Positions 27,029 to 35,203 of a DNA stretch of 48,046 bases are shown piece by piece (position 1 is the first letter of the stretch; every line of letters starts with the position of its first letter). The position numbers and the translations under genes were made by a program. This stretch comes from Butyrivibrio sp. (GTDB lineage: Bacteria; Bacillota; Clostridia; Lachnospirales; Lachnospiraceae), in assembly GCA_015056495.1 (NCBI GenBank), contig SVGC01000031.1:1-48046 (forward strand). The letters run 5' to 3'. The notes below the pieces were generated by a model that saw nothing but the letters and a program-made list of their open reading frames with translations, searched no databases and was not told the origin of the DNA.

Positions 27029-27688
27029 CTATTCTATATAATTTCTTCCGGCTTCACCATCAGGAGTCCTGATAGGATGTCTTCTTTGAGGATCATAGGA
27101 CATATCAAAAAGCTCAATGACTTCAGGTCCGAAAATCTTATGCATATAAGAATATATATTAAAATTCTCCATTTCCTGTTCCTGGAGCTTTATTATATTC
27201 TTTTTAAGCTCTATCCTGACCTTGCGGATCCATTTATCAATCTGATTGATACTTCTAGTATTATCATGCATCTGCTCATAACACAGATCCATAGTAGCGA
27301 TCATAAGATCGTAATTGACCTTATACATCTCCCTGGGAAGATCCAACAGCTCATCTTCATGACTATCAAGCTTTCTATTGCAGTCCTCAATAAGTCTTTT
27401 GGTCTCCTGAAGCTGACGATCAGCCTTTTTGTCACCGGTTTTGGCGACTCTGTCTCTAAGAGGCACAATATCACCAAGAAGCTTTTTCTTTAATACCTTG
27501 ATCTTCTTGCACTCATCGTGAATAGCAGCTTCTCTTTTAACAAGAACATTTAACCTACGCTCCAGATCTTCGATCTCTGATGTCTTCTCCATCTCAGTAA
27601 ACAAAAGATGCCACTTCTCATCCAGCGTCAAAATAGGAATATTCTTGCCTTCCAGAGCTGCGCTAAAATCATTGTCTGCCTTGGACAT
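27029..27688 (-). CDS. Coiled-coil protein downstream of rex, function unknown
   Basis: 219 residues, cytoplasmic, with no membrane segment. Residues about 30-175 are heptad-like helices rich in Lys, Glu and Leu, with IEDLERRLNVLVKREAAIHD and a KKKADRQLQETKR-type region, so an extended coiled coil is likely. The C terminus has FGPEVIELFDMSYDPQRRHP. I do not recognise the family. It follows rex by 16 bases and ends at a strong terminator, so it probably shares the Rex-controlled promoter. Confidence 0.75.
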   Translation of the reverse strand: MSKADNDFSAALEGKNIPILTLDEKWHLLFTEMEKTSEIEDLERRLNVLVKREAAIHDECKKIKVLKKKLLGDIVPLRDRVAKTGDKKADRQLQETKRLIEDCNRKLDSHEDELLDLPREMYKVNYDLMIATMDLCYEQMHDNTRSINQIDKWIRKVRIELKKNIIKLQEQEMENFNIYSYMHKIFGPEVIELFDMSYDPQRRHPIRTPDGEAGRNYIE

Positions 27689-27704
27689 TCACATCTCCAT
27701 AATA

Positions 27705-28337
27705 TTATTCATCAAACTGAGTCATACTATAAGACAATTTCATAAGACTATCTGATAAATGTACATTCTCAACCTGAACGCCCTTAGGCACATCCAGATC
27801 AACATGTGCAAAATTCCAAAATGCCTTGATACCACATTCAATAAGTTCACCGGCAACCTTAACTGCCTGATCCTTAGGTATAGTAAGAACTGCAATATCG
27901 ATATCATTCTTTTTGACAAAGTCCTTAAGCTCGTTCATAGGTCTAACTTCGATATCGCGGATCTTAGTACCGCAAAGAGCCTCATTTTTATCAAAGGCAC
28001 CGATAAATACAAAACCTCTTCTGGTAAAATTGGTATAGTTAACAAGTGCCTGTCCAAGATGACCAGCACCAACTACTATAAGCTTGTGCTGTTTATCTAT
28101 ACCCAATATCTTACCTATCTCATTATAAAGAAACTCAACGTTGTAGCCGTAACCCTGCTGTCCAAAACCACCAAAATTATTAAAATCCTGCCTAATCTGA
28201 GAAGCAGTTACCTTCATTATATCACTTAATTCCTGAGATGATACTCTCTCTATTCCCTGATCTTTAAGTTCACCCAAAAATCTAAGATATCGTGGAAGTC
28301 GGCTGATGACCGCCTGCGAAATTTCCTTTTCTGCCAT
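27705..28337 (-). CDS. rex: Redox-sensing transcriptional repressor Rex
   Basis: 210 residues. The N-terminal winged helix has ISRLPRYLRFL and the DNA-recognition segment TASQIRQDFNNFGGFGQQGYGYN; the Rossmann domain has GAGHLG at 90-95. Rex binds operators when the NADH/NAD+ ratio is low and represses fermentation genes. GGAGG precedes the ATG. A perfect sigma-A promoter and an operator-like palindrome lie just upstream, which suggests autorepression. Confidence 0.97.
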   Translation of the reverse strand: MAEKEISQAVISRLPRYLRFLGELKDQGIERVSSQELSDIMKVTASQIRQDFNNFGGFGQQGYGYNVEFLYNEIGKILGIDKQHKLIVVGAGHLGQALVNYTNFTRRGFVFIGAFDKNEALCGTKIRDIEVRPMNELKDFVKKNDIDIAVLTIPKDQAVKVAGELIECGIKAFWNFAHVDLDVPKGVQVENVHLSDSLMKLSYSMTQFDE

Positions 28338-28360
28338 CTACTTTTCCTCCTACCATACGA

Positions 28361-28378
28361 TTGTTAATCTTTCGACAA
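28361..28378 (-). promoter_or_regulatory. Putative Rex operator before rex
   Basis: On the minus strand an 18-bp imperfect palindrome, TTGTCGAAAGATTAACAA: the second half matches the clostridial Rex half-site TTAACAA exactly, and the first has 5 of 7 positions of TTGTTAA. It starts just after the expected transcription start, a position suited to repression. Confidence 0.65.
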
Positions 28379-28385
28379 TACAATA

Positions 28386-28414
28386 ATTATACGTTCACGT
28401 TAAAAATATGTCAA
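28386..28414 (-). promoter_or_regulatory. Consensus sigma-A promoter of rex
   Basis: Minus-strand TTGACA (28409-28414), 17-bp spacer, TATAAT (28386-28391): all twelve consensus bases match. The start point should lie near 28379. Confidence 0.9.
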
Positions 28415-28471
28415 TATAGATTCAGCAAGGCTTTGCGCCATTTTTCGGGATTTTTTAAGCTTTTTAGCGAT

Positions 28472-28517
28472 AAAAAAAAGAGGTACCTGTGAGCTAGGGA
28501 AATCTCACAGATACCTC
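28472..28517 (-). terminator. Terminator of the purine permease gene
   Basis: Fourteen-base stem with one mismatch (28480-28493 with 28504-28517), 10-nt loop, then eight T on the minus strand. Confidence 0.88.
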
Positions 28518-28539
28518 TTAAAATTTTATTAAACTAATA

Positions 28540-29895
28540 TTAAAGGAAATTAGTAACAAGAGCCAGTATTCGTAAAACGAACAAAGTAAAGATTATCCAC
28601 ATTACAACAGATACTTCTTTTGCTCTCTTAGTAAATATCTTTACAAGAACCCATCCAATGATAGCAAGCATGATACCATTAGAGATTGAGTAAGTCATAG
28701 GCATGATGAGCATTGCAAGATATGCACCAAATACATCAGCCAGATCTCCATCGAACTTGATCTTGGCAGCACTCTGGATCATGAGCATACCAACATAGAT
28801 AAGAGCCGGAGCTGTGGCAAATGAAGGAATAGCAAGAAATACAGGGCTAAGTACAAGTGATACAAGGAACATAACACCTGTTGTAAAGGCTGTAAGACCT
28901 GTTCTACCACCTGCAGCAACACCTGCACCTGACTCAACGAATGATGTGACAGTAGAAGTACCAAGGCAAGAACCTGCTACTGTACCAACAGCATCTGACA
29001 AAAATACCTTGTCAACACGTGGAAGCTTACCATCTTTATCAAGAAGACCAGCCTTGTCAGCAACACCTACTACTGTTCCTACTGTATCAAACAGATCTAC
29101 ATATAAGAAACTGAATACGATAGCGATAAACTGTATCATATGCTCAGCAGCCCAGCCAAAATTGAACTGGAATGCAGTATTCTTAATAGCACCAAGCTGA
29201 AGCCCCTGTGAAAAATCAGGGAATACGCTAACGCCTGTGTACCAGCCTGTCTTTTCAGCTATCATAGCAAGTACCCATGTAGCAAGGATTCCAATAAGAA
29301 CTGCGCCCTTAACATTGTAATAAACAAGAACAACAATAATAAGTAATCCAATCAGGCAAAGAACAAACTCAGGATTAGTCCAGCTACCTATATCAACGAT
29401 AGTTGCATTAGATTCAGGATGGATAACGATTCCTGCTCCAACAAGACCAATAAGTGCAATGAACAGACCAATACCTGCTGAAATACCATATTTAAGATTC
29501 TGAGGAATATCATTTATAAGTCTTTCACGGAATTTAAAGAAAGATAATAAAATAAAAATAATACCTTCTACAAATACAGCTGTAAGACAAATTTTAAATG
29601 GATCCGCCTCTCCTGCAAGTTCTCCAAGACAAACTGTATAAGCAAAGTAAGCATTTAATCCAAGCCCTGCAGATAATCCAATAGGATAATTAGCAAGAAA
29701 TGCCATTAAAAATGTAGCAAATGCTGATGCAATTGCTGTAGCAACGAATACACCATTGGCATCCATTACAGTTCCTAAAATACTTGGGTTTACAGCGAGA
29801 ATGTAAGCCATGGACAGGAATGTTGTAAGACCGGCAATGATCTCCGTCTTTACTGTAGTACCATGTTCTTCGAGTTTAAACCATTTTTCCAACAT
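28540..29895 (-). CDS. NCS2/AzgA-type purine permease
   Basis: 451-residue polytopic transporter. The N-terminal GLTTFLSMAYILAVNP and the motif YPIGLSAGLGLNAYFAY are signatures of the AzgA branch (PbuG of Bacillus, adenine/hypoxanthine/guanine uptake). The long downstream motif GTSTVTSFVESGAGVAAGGR is also family-typical. About 12-14 membrane segments are visible. The gene is monocistronic with a strong terminator. The 177 bases that separate it from the divergent ABC-F gene contain no purine riboswitch that I could find. Substrate choice among purines is not resolved. Confidence 0.93.
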   Translation of the reverse strand: MLEKWFKLEEHGTTVKTEIIAGLTTFLSMAYILAVNPSILGTVMDANGVFVATAIASAFATFLMAFLANYPIGLSAGLGLNAYFAYTVCLGELAGEADPFKICLTAVFVEGIIFILLSFFKFRERLINDIPQNLKYGISAGIGLFIALIGLVGAGIVIHPESNATIVDIGSWTNPEFVLCLIGLLIIVVLVYYNVKGAVLIGILATWVLAMIAEKTGWYTGVSVFPDFSQGLQLGAIKNTAFQFNFGWAAEHMIQFIAIVFSFLYVDLFDTVGTVVGVADKAGLLDKDGKLPRVDKVFLSDAVGTVAGSCLGTSTVTSFVESGAGVAAGGRTGLTAFTTGVMFLVSLVLSPVFLAIPSFATAPALIYVGMLMIQSAAKIKFDGDLADVFGAYLAMLIMPMTYSISNGIMLAIIGWVLVKIFTKRAKEVSVVMWIIFTLFVLRILALVTNFL

Positions 29896-30005
29896 ACTTT
29901 TTCCCTTCTTCCTTTTTGTACGGAAATTTGATAGATTTTAGTGTGTTTTATCCCCAAAACAACACAAAGAAATGATATCACATATATTTATAACAATCTA
30001 TAGGT

Positions 30006-30034
30006 TTGAACAAAACTAGCATAAATGTTATTAT
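30006..30034 (+). promoter_or_regulatory. Promoter of the ABC-F gene
   Basis: TTGAAC (30006-30011), 17-bp spacer, TATTAT (30029-30034). The leader to the ATG at 30073 would be about 32 nt. Confidence 0.65.
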
Positions 30035-30072
30035 TTGTCTTGTTACATTAATAGATAGTAGGAATAAAAAAT

Positions 30073-32043
30073 ATGATTTTATCAACTCATAACATATGTA
30101 AAAGTTTTGATGGAGTGGACGTATTAAAAAATGTTTCATTCCATATTGAAGATAATGAAAAAGCTGCCATCGTAGGAATTAACGGTGCCGGAAAGACAAC
30201 ACTTTTAAGAATAATAATCGGTGAACTGTCTGCAGATGAAGGTGAAGTAACTTTCGCTAAAGGGAAGACCTTTGGATATCTGGCCCAAAAGCAGAACATC
30301 GATGGTGAAAAAACAATCTACGAAGAGCTTAAAGAAGTAAAAAGAGATGTCATAGATCTTGAAAACAGTATTCGTGAAGCCGAACAGCTGATGAAAACTG
30401 TTTCCGGAGATGATCTGACACAGCTGATGGAAAAGTACACCAATATGACTCACCAGTTCCAGCTGGTAGATGGTTATGCATGGCAGAGCGAAGTTCTGGG
30501 CGTAGCTAAGGGTCTTGGCTTTGCAGATGAGGACCTTGAGAAAAAGATTTCTACTCTATCCGGCGGTCAGAAAACCCGCGTTGCTCTTGGTAAGCTTCTT
30601 TTGCAAAAGCCTGATCTGATCATCCTGGATGAGCCTACCAACCATCTGGATATGAACTCTATCAAATGGCTTGAAACCTATCTCTTAAACTATAAGGGTG
30701 CAGTACTGATCGTATCCCATGATAGATATTTCCTGGATAAGATCGCAGGAAAAGTGATCGAGATCGATGGAGCAAAGGCTACCAGCTTTACAGGCAACTA
30801 TAGCGATTATGCCAAGAAAAAAGAACAGCTCCGTGCAACTCTCTGGAGAGCATATCTTAATCAGCAGCAGGAAATCAAGCATCAGGAAGCTGTAATAGAG
30901 AAATTAAAATCCTTCAATAGAGAAAAATCTATCAAAAGAGCTGAAAGCCGTGAAAAGATGCTGGACAAGATCGAAGTTCTTGATAAGCCATCAGAGATCA
31001 GGGATGACATGCGGATCACTCTTACTCCTTCCTGTGTCAGCGGCAAGGACGTTATGCAGGTTGAGGGGATCAGCAAATCCTTTGGAAATGAGCACCTGTT
31101 TAAGGACATAAGTTTTGAAGTCAAAAGAGGTGAACGTATAGCCATCATCGGTGATAACGGAACAGGCAAAACCACCATGCTCAAAATGATCAATGGTGTG
31201 GAAAGCCTTGATAGCGGTAAGATCACTCTTGGAACCAAAGTACATATCGGATATTATGATCAGGAACATCATGTCCTGCATGATGATAAAACATTATTTG
31301 AAGAAATCTCTGATGATTATCCAACCTTGAATAATACAGAGATCAGAAATACTCTTGCAGCATTTCTATTTACAGGTGAAGACGTATTCAAGCGCATTAA
31401 AGATCTCAGCGGTGGAGAAAAGGGACGCGTATCGCTTGCTAAGCTCATGCTATCAGAAGCCAACTTTCTGATCCTGGATGAGCCTACCAACCACCTTGAT
31501 ATCACCAGCAAAGAGATCCTTGAAACAGCCCTGTGCGGATATGAAGGAACTGTCCTGTACGTAAGCCACGACAGATATTTCATCAATAAAACTGCTACTA
31601 AGATACTGGATCTTACTCATGGCACTATTGTTCCATATATAGGTAATTATGATTATTACATGGAGCATTCTGCTGAGCAGATGGCAAGACTCTTTGGTGA
31701 CGGCAGTAATGCAACTAATACTTCTTTTGATGACAGAAGCTCACATTACAGTAGTAATGCCAGTGAAAAGGTTAGTGTAGCAGATAAAGGTGCTTCCGGA
31801 CAAATGGATTGGAAAGCTCAAAAGCAGGAGCAGGCTCTCAAACGTAAAAAAGAAGCTGCATTAAAGAAATGCGAAGATACTATTGCTGAACTTGAAGCCA
31901 GGAACGATGAGATAAATGAAGAAATGGCAAAGCCGGAAATCGGCACAGATCTTGCAAAACTCCGTGCACTATCTGATGAGCAGCAGGAAATAACAACTAA
32001 ATTAGAGGCTCTATATAATGAATGGGAAGAGTTGTCTGAATAA
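30073..32043 (+). CDS. ABC-F family ATPase (ribosome-associated type)
   Basis: Two ABC ATPase domains and no membrane segment. The first domain has Walker A GINGAGKT (35-42), signature LSGGQ (162-166) and DEPTNHLD (186-193); the second has GDNGTGKT, LSGGEKGR and another DEPTNHLD. The inter-domain linker contains the helical P-site-tRNA interaction motif with IKRAESREKMLDKI. A Lys/Glu-rich coiled coil closes the 656-residue protein, as in YdiF/Uup relatives. ABC-F proteins act on the ribosome E site in translation or give antibiotic protection; the overall layout fits the housekeeping YdiF group more than a resistance protein, but this is not certain. Confidence 0.93.
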   Translation: MILSTHNICKSFDGVDVLKNVSFHIEDNEKAAIVGINGAGKTTLLRIIIGELSADEGEVTFAKGKTFGYLAQKQNIDGEKTIYEELKEVKRDVIDLENSIREAEQLMKTVSGDDLTQLMEKYTNMTHQFQLVDGYAWQSEVLGVAKGLGFADEDLEKKISTLSGGQKTRVALGKLLLQKPDLIILDEPTNHLDMNSIKWLETYLLNYKGAVLIVSHDRYFLDKIAGKVIEIDGAKATSFTGNYSDYAKKKEQLRATLWRAYLNQQQEIKHQEAVIEKLKSFNREKSIKRAESREKMLDKIEVLDKPSEIRDDMRITLTPSCVSGKDVMQVEGISKSFGNEHLFKDISFEVKRGERIAIIGDNGTGKTTMLKMINGVESLDSGKITLGTKVHIGYYDQEHHVLHDDKTLFEEISDDYPTLNNTEIRNTLAAFLFTGEDVFKRIKDLSGGEKGRVSLAKLMLSEANFLILDEPTNHLDITSKEILETALCGYEGTVLYVSHDRYFINKTATKILDLTHGTIVPYIGNYDYYMEHSAEQMARLFGDGSNATNTSFDDRSSHYSSNASEKVSVADKGASGQMDWKAQKQEQALKRKKEAALKKCEDTIAELEARNDEINEEMAKPEIGTDLAKLRALSDEQQEITTKLEALYNEWEELSE

Positions 32044-32063
32044 GACACTCTTCCCATTTTTAA
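32021..32063 (+). terminator. Terminator overlapping the ABC-F stop codon
   Basis: Arms 32021-32031 and 32048-32058 pair perfectly, and 32033-32037 pairs with 32043-32047 after one bulged T; five T follow at 32057-32061. The left arm is coding, so the last codons of the gene form the stem. Confidence 0.85.
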
Positions 32064-32085
32064 ACATTATTGAATTAATACTAAC

Positions 32086-32799
32086 TTAAGCAAGAGAAAG
32101 GGCAATCTTCATCATGTTAGTAAAGGTTGTTTCTCTTTCTTTAGCAGTTGTTTCTTCACCAGTAACAGCTGAATCAGAAATTGTAAGAATTGCAAGTGCA
32201 TTGGCGTGACCAAGTGCTGCGTTAGTATACAGAGCAGCTGCTTCCATCTCTACTGCAAGAACACCCATCTCAGGGAATGTTCTTCCAAGAACAGTGTTCT
32301 GCTGAGTGTAGAAATTATCAGATGAAAGGACGTTACCTACATGGTATCTGACTCCCATCTCTTCTGCCTTATCTACAGCCTTACGTAATAATGAAAAGCT
32401 ACAAATTGGAGCATAATCTCCTGGAATACCAAAGTTTCTTACATAATTAGAATTGGTACAAGCACCTTGTGCCAATACAACATCCCTAATATGAACATCA
32501 GGACTTAACGCTCCTGCAGTACCAATTCTTATAAGGTTTTTGCAACCATAAAAATTGATCAGTTCATATGAATAAATGCCAATAGATGCACAACCCATTC
32601 CTGTACCCATTACAGAAACTCTTTTTCCTTCATAATAGCCTGTAAATCCCAGCATATTTCTTGTAGAGTTAAACTGTTTAACATCTGTAAGAAAATTATC
32701 TGCTATGTACTTAGCTCTTAAAGGATCTCCCGGAAGGAGCACTGTCTCTGCAATATCTCCGACCGCTGCTTCAATATGCGGTGTTGGAACATTTGCCAT
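32086..32799 (-). CDS. deoD: Purine-nucleoside phosphorylase, DeoD type
   Basis: Hexameric-type phosphorylase of 237 residues that splits purine nucleosides with phosphate. Landmarks are [60 protein letters not shown] and ISDSAVTGE with the catalytic Asp. It lies 11 bases after the DUF4870-like gene, on the other side of the ABC-F gene from the purine permease. The combination suggests a local purine salvage function, though the genes are in separate units. Confidence 0.96.
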   Translation of the reverse strand: MANVPTPHIEAAVGDIAETVLLPGDPLRAKYIADNFLTDVKQFNSTRNMLGFTGYYEGKRVSVMGTGMGCASIGIYSYELINFYGCKNLIRIGTAGALSPDVHIRDVVLAQGACTNSNYVRNFGIPGDYAPICSFSLLRKAVDKAEEMGVRYHVGNVLSSDNFYTQQNTVLGRTFPEMGVLAVEMEAAALYTNAALGHANALAILTISDSAVTGEETTAKERETTFTNMMKIALSLA

Positions 32800-32810
32800 T
32801 AATAACTACC

Positions 32811-33248
32811 TCACTTTAAAATATGAATATCACCAAAGAGTGGAACTGCTCTTGTCTCACCTGAGCAAGCACCTACTACTGCAAGTATCCACATAATGAA
32901 TACAAAAAGTCCCCAAATAGTTCCAATAAAAGGAACAACTGAAAGGAATGAGAACAGATTAAGAACAAGTGCCTGGTTGAGGTGGAACTTTACATATGGA
33001 TCATTTTTGTCTGCAGCAAGGAGAGCTACAATAAATCCGATCCATGTGATATAAGCAATAATACCTGCTGTCTTAGGGTTCATTGAAGAACTTACAGGCT
33101 GCTGATACTGATTGTTGAACTGTGGGTTCATATTACCAGCATTGTTGAAATTGTTCTGTGCTGCCCCATTGAAGTTGTCTGTTGTCTGAGCATTATTAAC
33201 TGTATTTTCAGTTGTGTTGCTCTGGTTGAAATTGTTATTTACGTCCAT
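32811..33248 (-). CDS. DUF4870-like small membrane protein with Asn-rich N terminus
   Basis: 145 residues from the ATG at 33248, which follows GGAGGAAA; the frame upstream is not needed. The first ~65 residues are rich in Asn, Gln and Thr, with no secondary structure expected. The rest has three hydrophobic segments, with KTAGIIAYITWIGFIVALL, the DPYVKFHLNQALVLNLF motif and a final loop VVGACSGETRAVPLFGDI, the DUF4870/Tic20-like pattern. The function is unknown. It is probably co-transcribed with deoD. Confidence 0.85.
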   Translation of the reverse strand: MDVNNNFNQSNTTENTVNNAQTTDNFNGAAQNNFNNAGNMNPQFNNQYQQPVSSSMNPKTAGIIAYITWIGFIVALLAADKNDPYVKFHLNQALVLNLFSFLSVVPFIGTIWGLFVFIMWILAVVGACSGETRAVPLFGDIHILK

Positions 33249-33363
33249 TTTTATTTCCTCCAACAATTTTTTGTTTTTCAAGATACATAAAATATACCTG
33301 TTTCAACTAGAAAATTATATACTATTTTATGCGAATTAACACCTCTTATTTTAAAAAAATTGA

Positions 33364-33401
33364 ATAAAAAAGAAACTTTAGATATAACACCTAAAGTTTC
33401 T
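33364..33401 (-). terminator. Terminator of the GGDEF-EAL gene
   Basis: Eleven-base-pair perfect stem (33371-33381 with 33391-33401), 9-nt loop, then TTTTT on the minus strand. The stem begins just past the stop codon. Confidence 0.88.
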
Positions 33402-33402
33402 T

Positions 33403-34932
33403 TTATTGAGCCGCTTTAATTCTTTCTTCAGCTTGAGTTGCTTCTTCGGGTTTACCAAACAGATATCCCTGGATTATATCGCCTCCGACTTCTTTAAGCA
33501 TCTGCGCCTGAGCCTCAACCTCAACGCCTTCAGCCACCACATGACATCCAAGACTGTGAGCCATTACAATTATAGTAGCTATCATCGTCTTGTCTTTTGT
33601 CAAAAGATACTGATCCAACAGCGACTTATCGATCTTTAGCTCAGAGAAATTCATATTATTCAAATAGCTTATAGAAGAATAACCCGTTCCAAAATCATCT
33701 ATGGAAAGCCTTATACCATTATCTGTAAATCGTTTTAAATATTCCCTGGTATCATCTCTGTCAGATAGGGACGCGCTTTCTGTAACTTCAATGATGATGT
33801 TATCAACAGGCACTTCATATATGCTAAGAAGTTTTAATAAATAATCCGGATAATCCTCATCAAACATCTGATAAGTTGAAAAGTTTATAGATACTATTGG
33901 CAGCTTGTCAAATTTGGCCTTCCAATTAGCCATCTGCTTAATGGCAATCTCCGTAAGCTTCCTTCCGATCGGGATCATCAGTCTGTTTTCTTCTGCTACT
34001 TTTATAAATTCACCAGGATAAGCATAGCCGTCTTCCATTCTGAGGAGGGCTTCAAATCCAAAGAGTGATCTGTCTTCAACATTGTATTTGGCCTGATACA
34101 GTAGTTTAAAGCCATCATTTATGATTGCTTCATTCAATTTATGGAGGATTGCCTTTTCTCTTTCTTCTGCTTCGATGATGCTTTCATCACAGATAATATA
34201 TCCGTTCTCTCCTTTTTCTACCTGTTTCTTGATTCCGGCATCTGCAAGCTTTAGAAGGATCATCTCATTTTGAGCGTATTTAGGATATGCAACAACACAT
34301 ATACTGTAGTTGAGATTGATAGAACCATCATCATAGATAAAAGGCTTATCCAATTCCTTACATATCTCAGTACATACTTCCTCAAAATATTCCCTGCTGT
34401 CTGAATCTATGATGATAATGAACTCATCTCCGCCATACCTTGTAAAATCAAGATTTCTGGCGGTTAATGTATAATTGGATATTCTGTCCGCAAGGAGCTT
34501 TAAGATAATGTCTCCACCATCACGTCCCAATTTATCATTTATCATTTTGAATTTATTCAGGCTAAGGAGCAGGATTGCAAAAGGATGACCTGCTGCTATA
34601 TAATCCACAACCTTTCTATGGCTCCAGATCTTATTTGGAATACCGGTAAGTGAATCATGAGTCATCATATAGGTGATCTTGCGCTGATGCCTGTATAAAA
34701 GAAAAATAATACTTACCAGAAGAAGTATGATAATACCAAAAGCGGTTATCTGGATAGGATACTCCCTAAATGCATTGCCGCCAGGCTCAGCCTCATAATG
34801 TGGAGGCGCAGAAATAACCATCCTGGAAAAACAATAAATGACCAATGCAAAAAGCATAGTTATTCCCAAGACACTTATTGAACTCTTTTTTATGAATTTT
34901 TGACCATCAAAAAAGTCTTTTCCACCGTTCAT
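33403..34932 (-). CDS. Membrane GGDEF-EAL cyclic-di-GMP protein
   Basis: 509 residues from the ATG at 34932 (AAGGA upstream); the open frame continues to a TTG at 34986 that coincides with the expected transcription start and is not the start. Two membrane helices (about 19-40 and 62-80) precede a diguanylate cyclase domain with intact GGDEF at 167-171. The EAL domain has EAL at 294-296, plus SINFS, EVTES, DDFGTGYSS, a Lys in KIDKS, VVAEGVE and QGYLFG, so all catalytic residues of a phosphodiesterase are present. An RxxD lies before GGDEF but one residue closer than the usual inhibitory site. Both activities may be functional; net direction cannot be predicted. Confidence 0.93.
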   Translation of the reverse strand: MNGGKDFFDGQKFIKKSSISVLGITMLFALVIYCFSRMVISAPPHYEAEPGGNAFREYPIQITAFGIIILLLVSIIFLLYRHQRKITYMMTHDSLTGIPNKIWSHRKVVDYIAAGHPFAILLLSLNKFKMINDKLGRDGGDIILKLLADRISNYTLTARNLDFTRYGGDEFIIIIDSDSREYFEEVCTEICKELDKPFIYDDGSINLNYSICVVAYPKYAQNEMILLKLADAGIKKQVEKGENGYIICDESIIEAEEREKAILHKLNEAIINDGFKLLYQAKYNVEDRSLFGFEALLRMEDGYAYPGEFIKVAEENRLMIPIGRKLTEIAIKQMANWKAKFDKLPIVSINFSTYQMFDEDYPDYLLKLLSIYEVPVDNIIIEVTESASLSDRDDTREYLKRFTDNGIRLSIDDFGTGYSSISYLNNMNFSELKIDKSLLDQYLLTKDKTMIATIIVMAHSLGCHVVAEGVEVEAQAQMLKEVGGDIIQGYLFGKPEEATQAEERIKAAQ

Positions 34933-34990
34933 AAAAATGTCCTTCTTGCTCCCGTTGCGCCAAAAGCTTTTCACGATAATCCGCAACTAT

Positions 34991-35019
34991 ATTTTATCAA
35001 ATAACCTATATGCCCTCAA
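34991..35019 (-). promoter_or_regulatory. Promoter of the GGDEF-EAL gene
   Basis: Minus-strand TTGAGG (35014-35019), 17-bp spacer, TAAAAT (34991-34996). It leaves a leader of about 50 nt to the ATG at 34932. Confidence 0.7.
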
Positions 35020-35098
35020 CGGATATATAATAAACCTTTTATAAAAAGTTAGTTACTTTTACATATTTTGCAACTAAAAAAGACGATATAAAATATAG

Positions 35099-35127
35099 TT
35101 ACAAAATCTAATTTTATCCTATATAAT
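35099..35127 (+). promoter_or_regulatory. Promoter of the ClC gene
   Basis: TATAAT at 35122-35127 with TTACAA at 35099-35104, spacer 17. The -35 box is poor (3 of 6). The leader of about 70 nt contains an imperfect GGCTCCCAC/GTGTGGAGTC hairpin around 35151-35178. Confidence 0.55.
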
Positions 35128-35203
35128 TAAGGCTATTATTTTTTAAATGGCTCCCACAAAAATATGTAGTGTGGAGTCAAAAAAGAAAGCATGGGGATAT
35201 TAA

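Noticed and set aside
29896..30072. Purine riboswitch before the permease
   Set aside because: The minus-strand leader has no recognisable three-way junction sequence; only AT-rich sequence is present.
35128..35203. Fluoride riboswitch before the ClC gene
   Set aside because: A weak hairpin is present, but the conserved fluoride aptamer bases are not.
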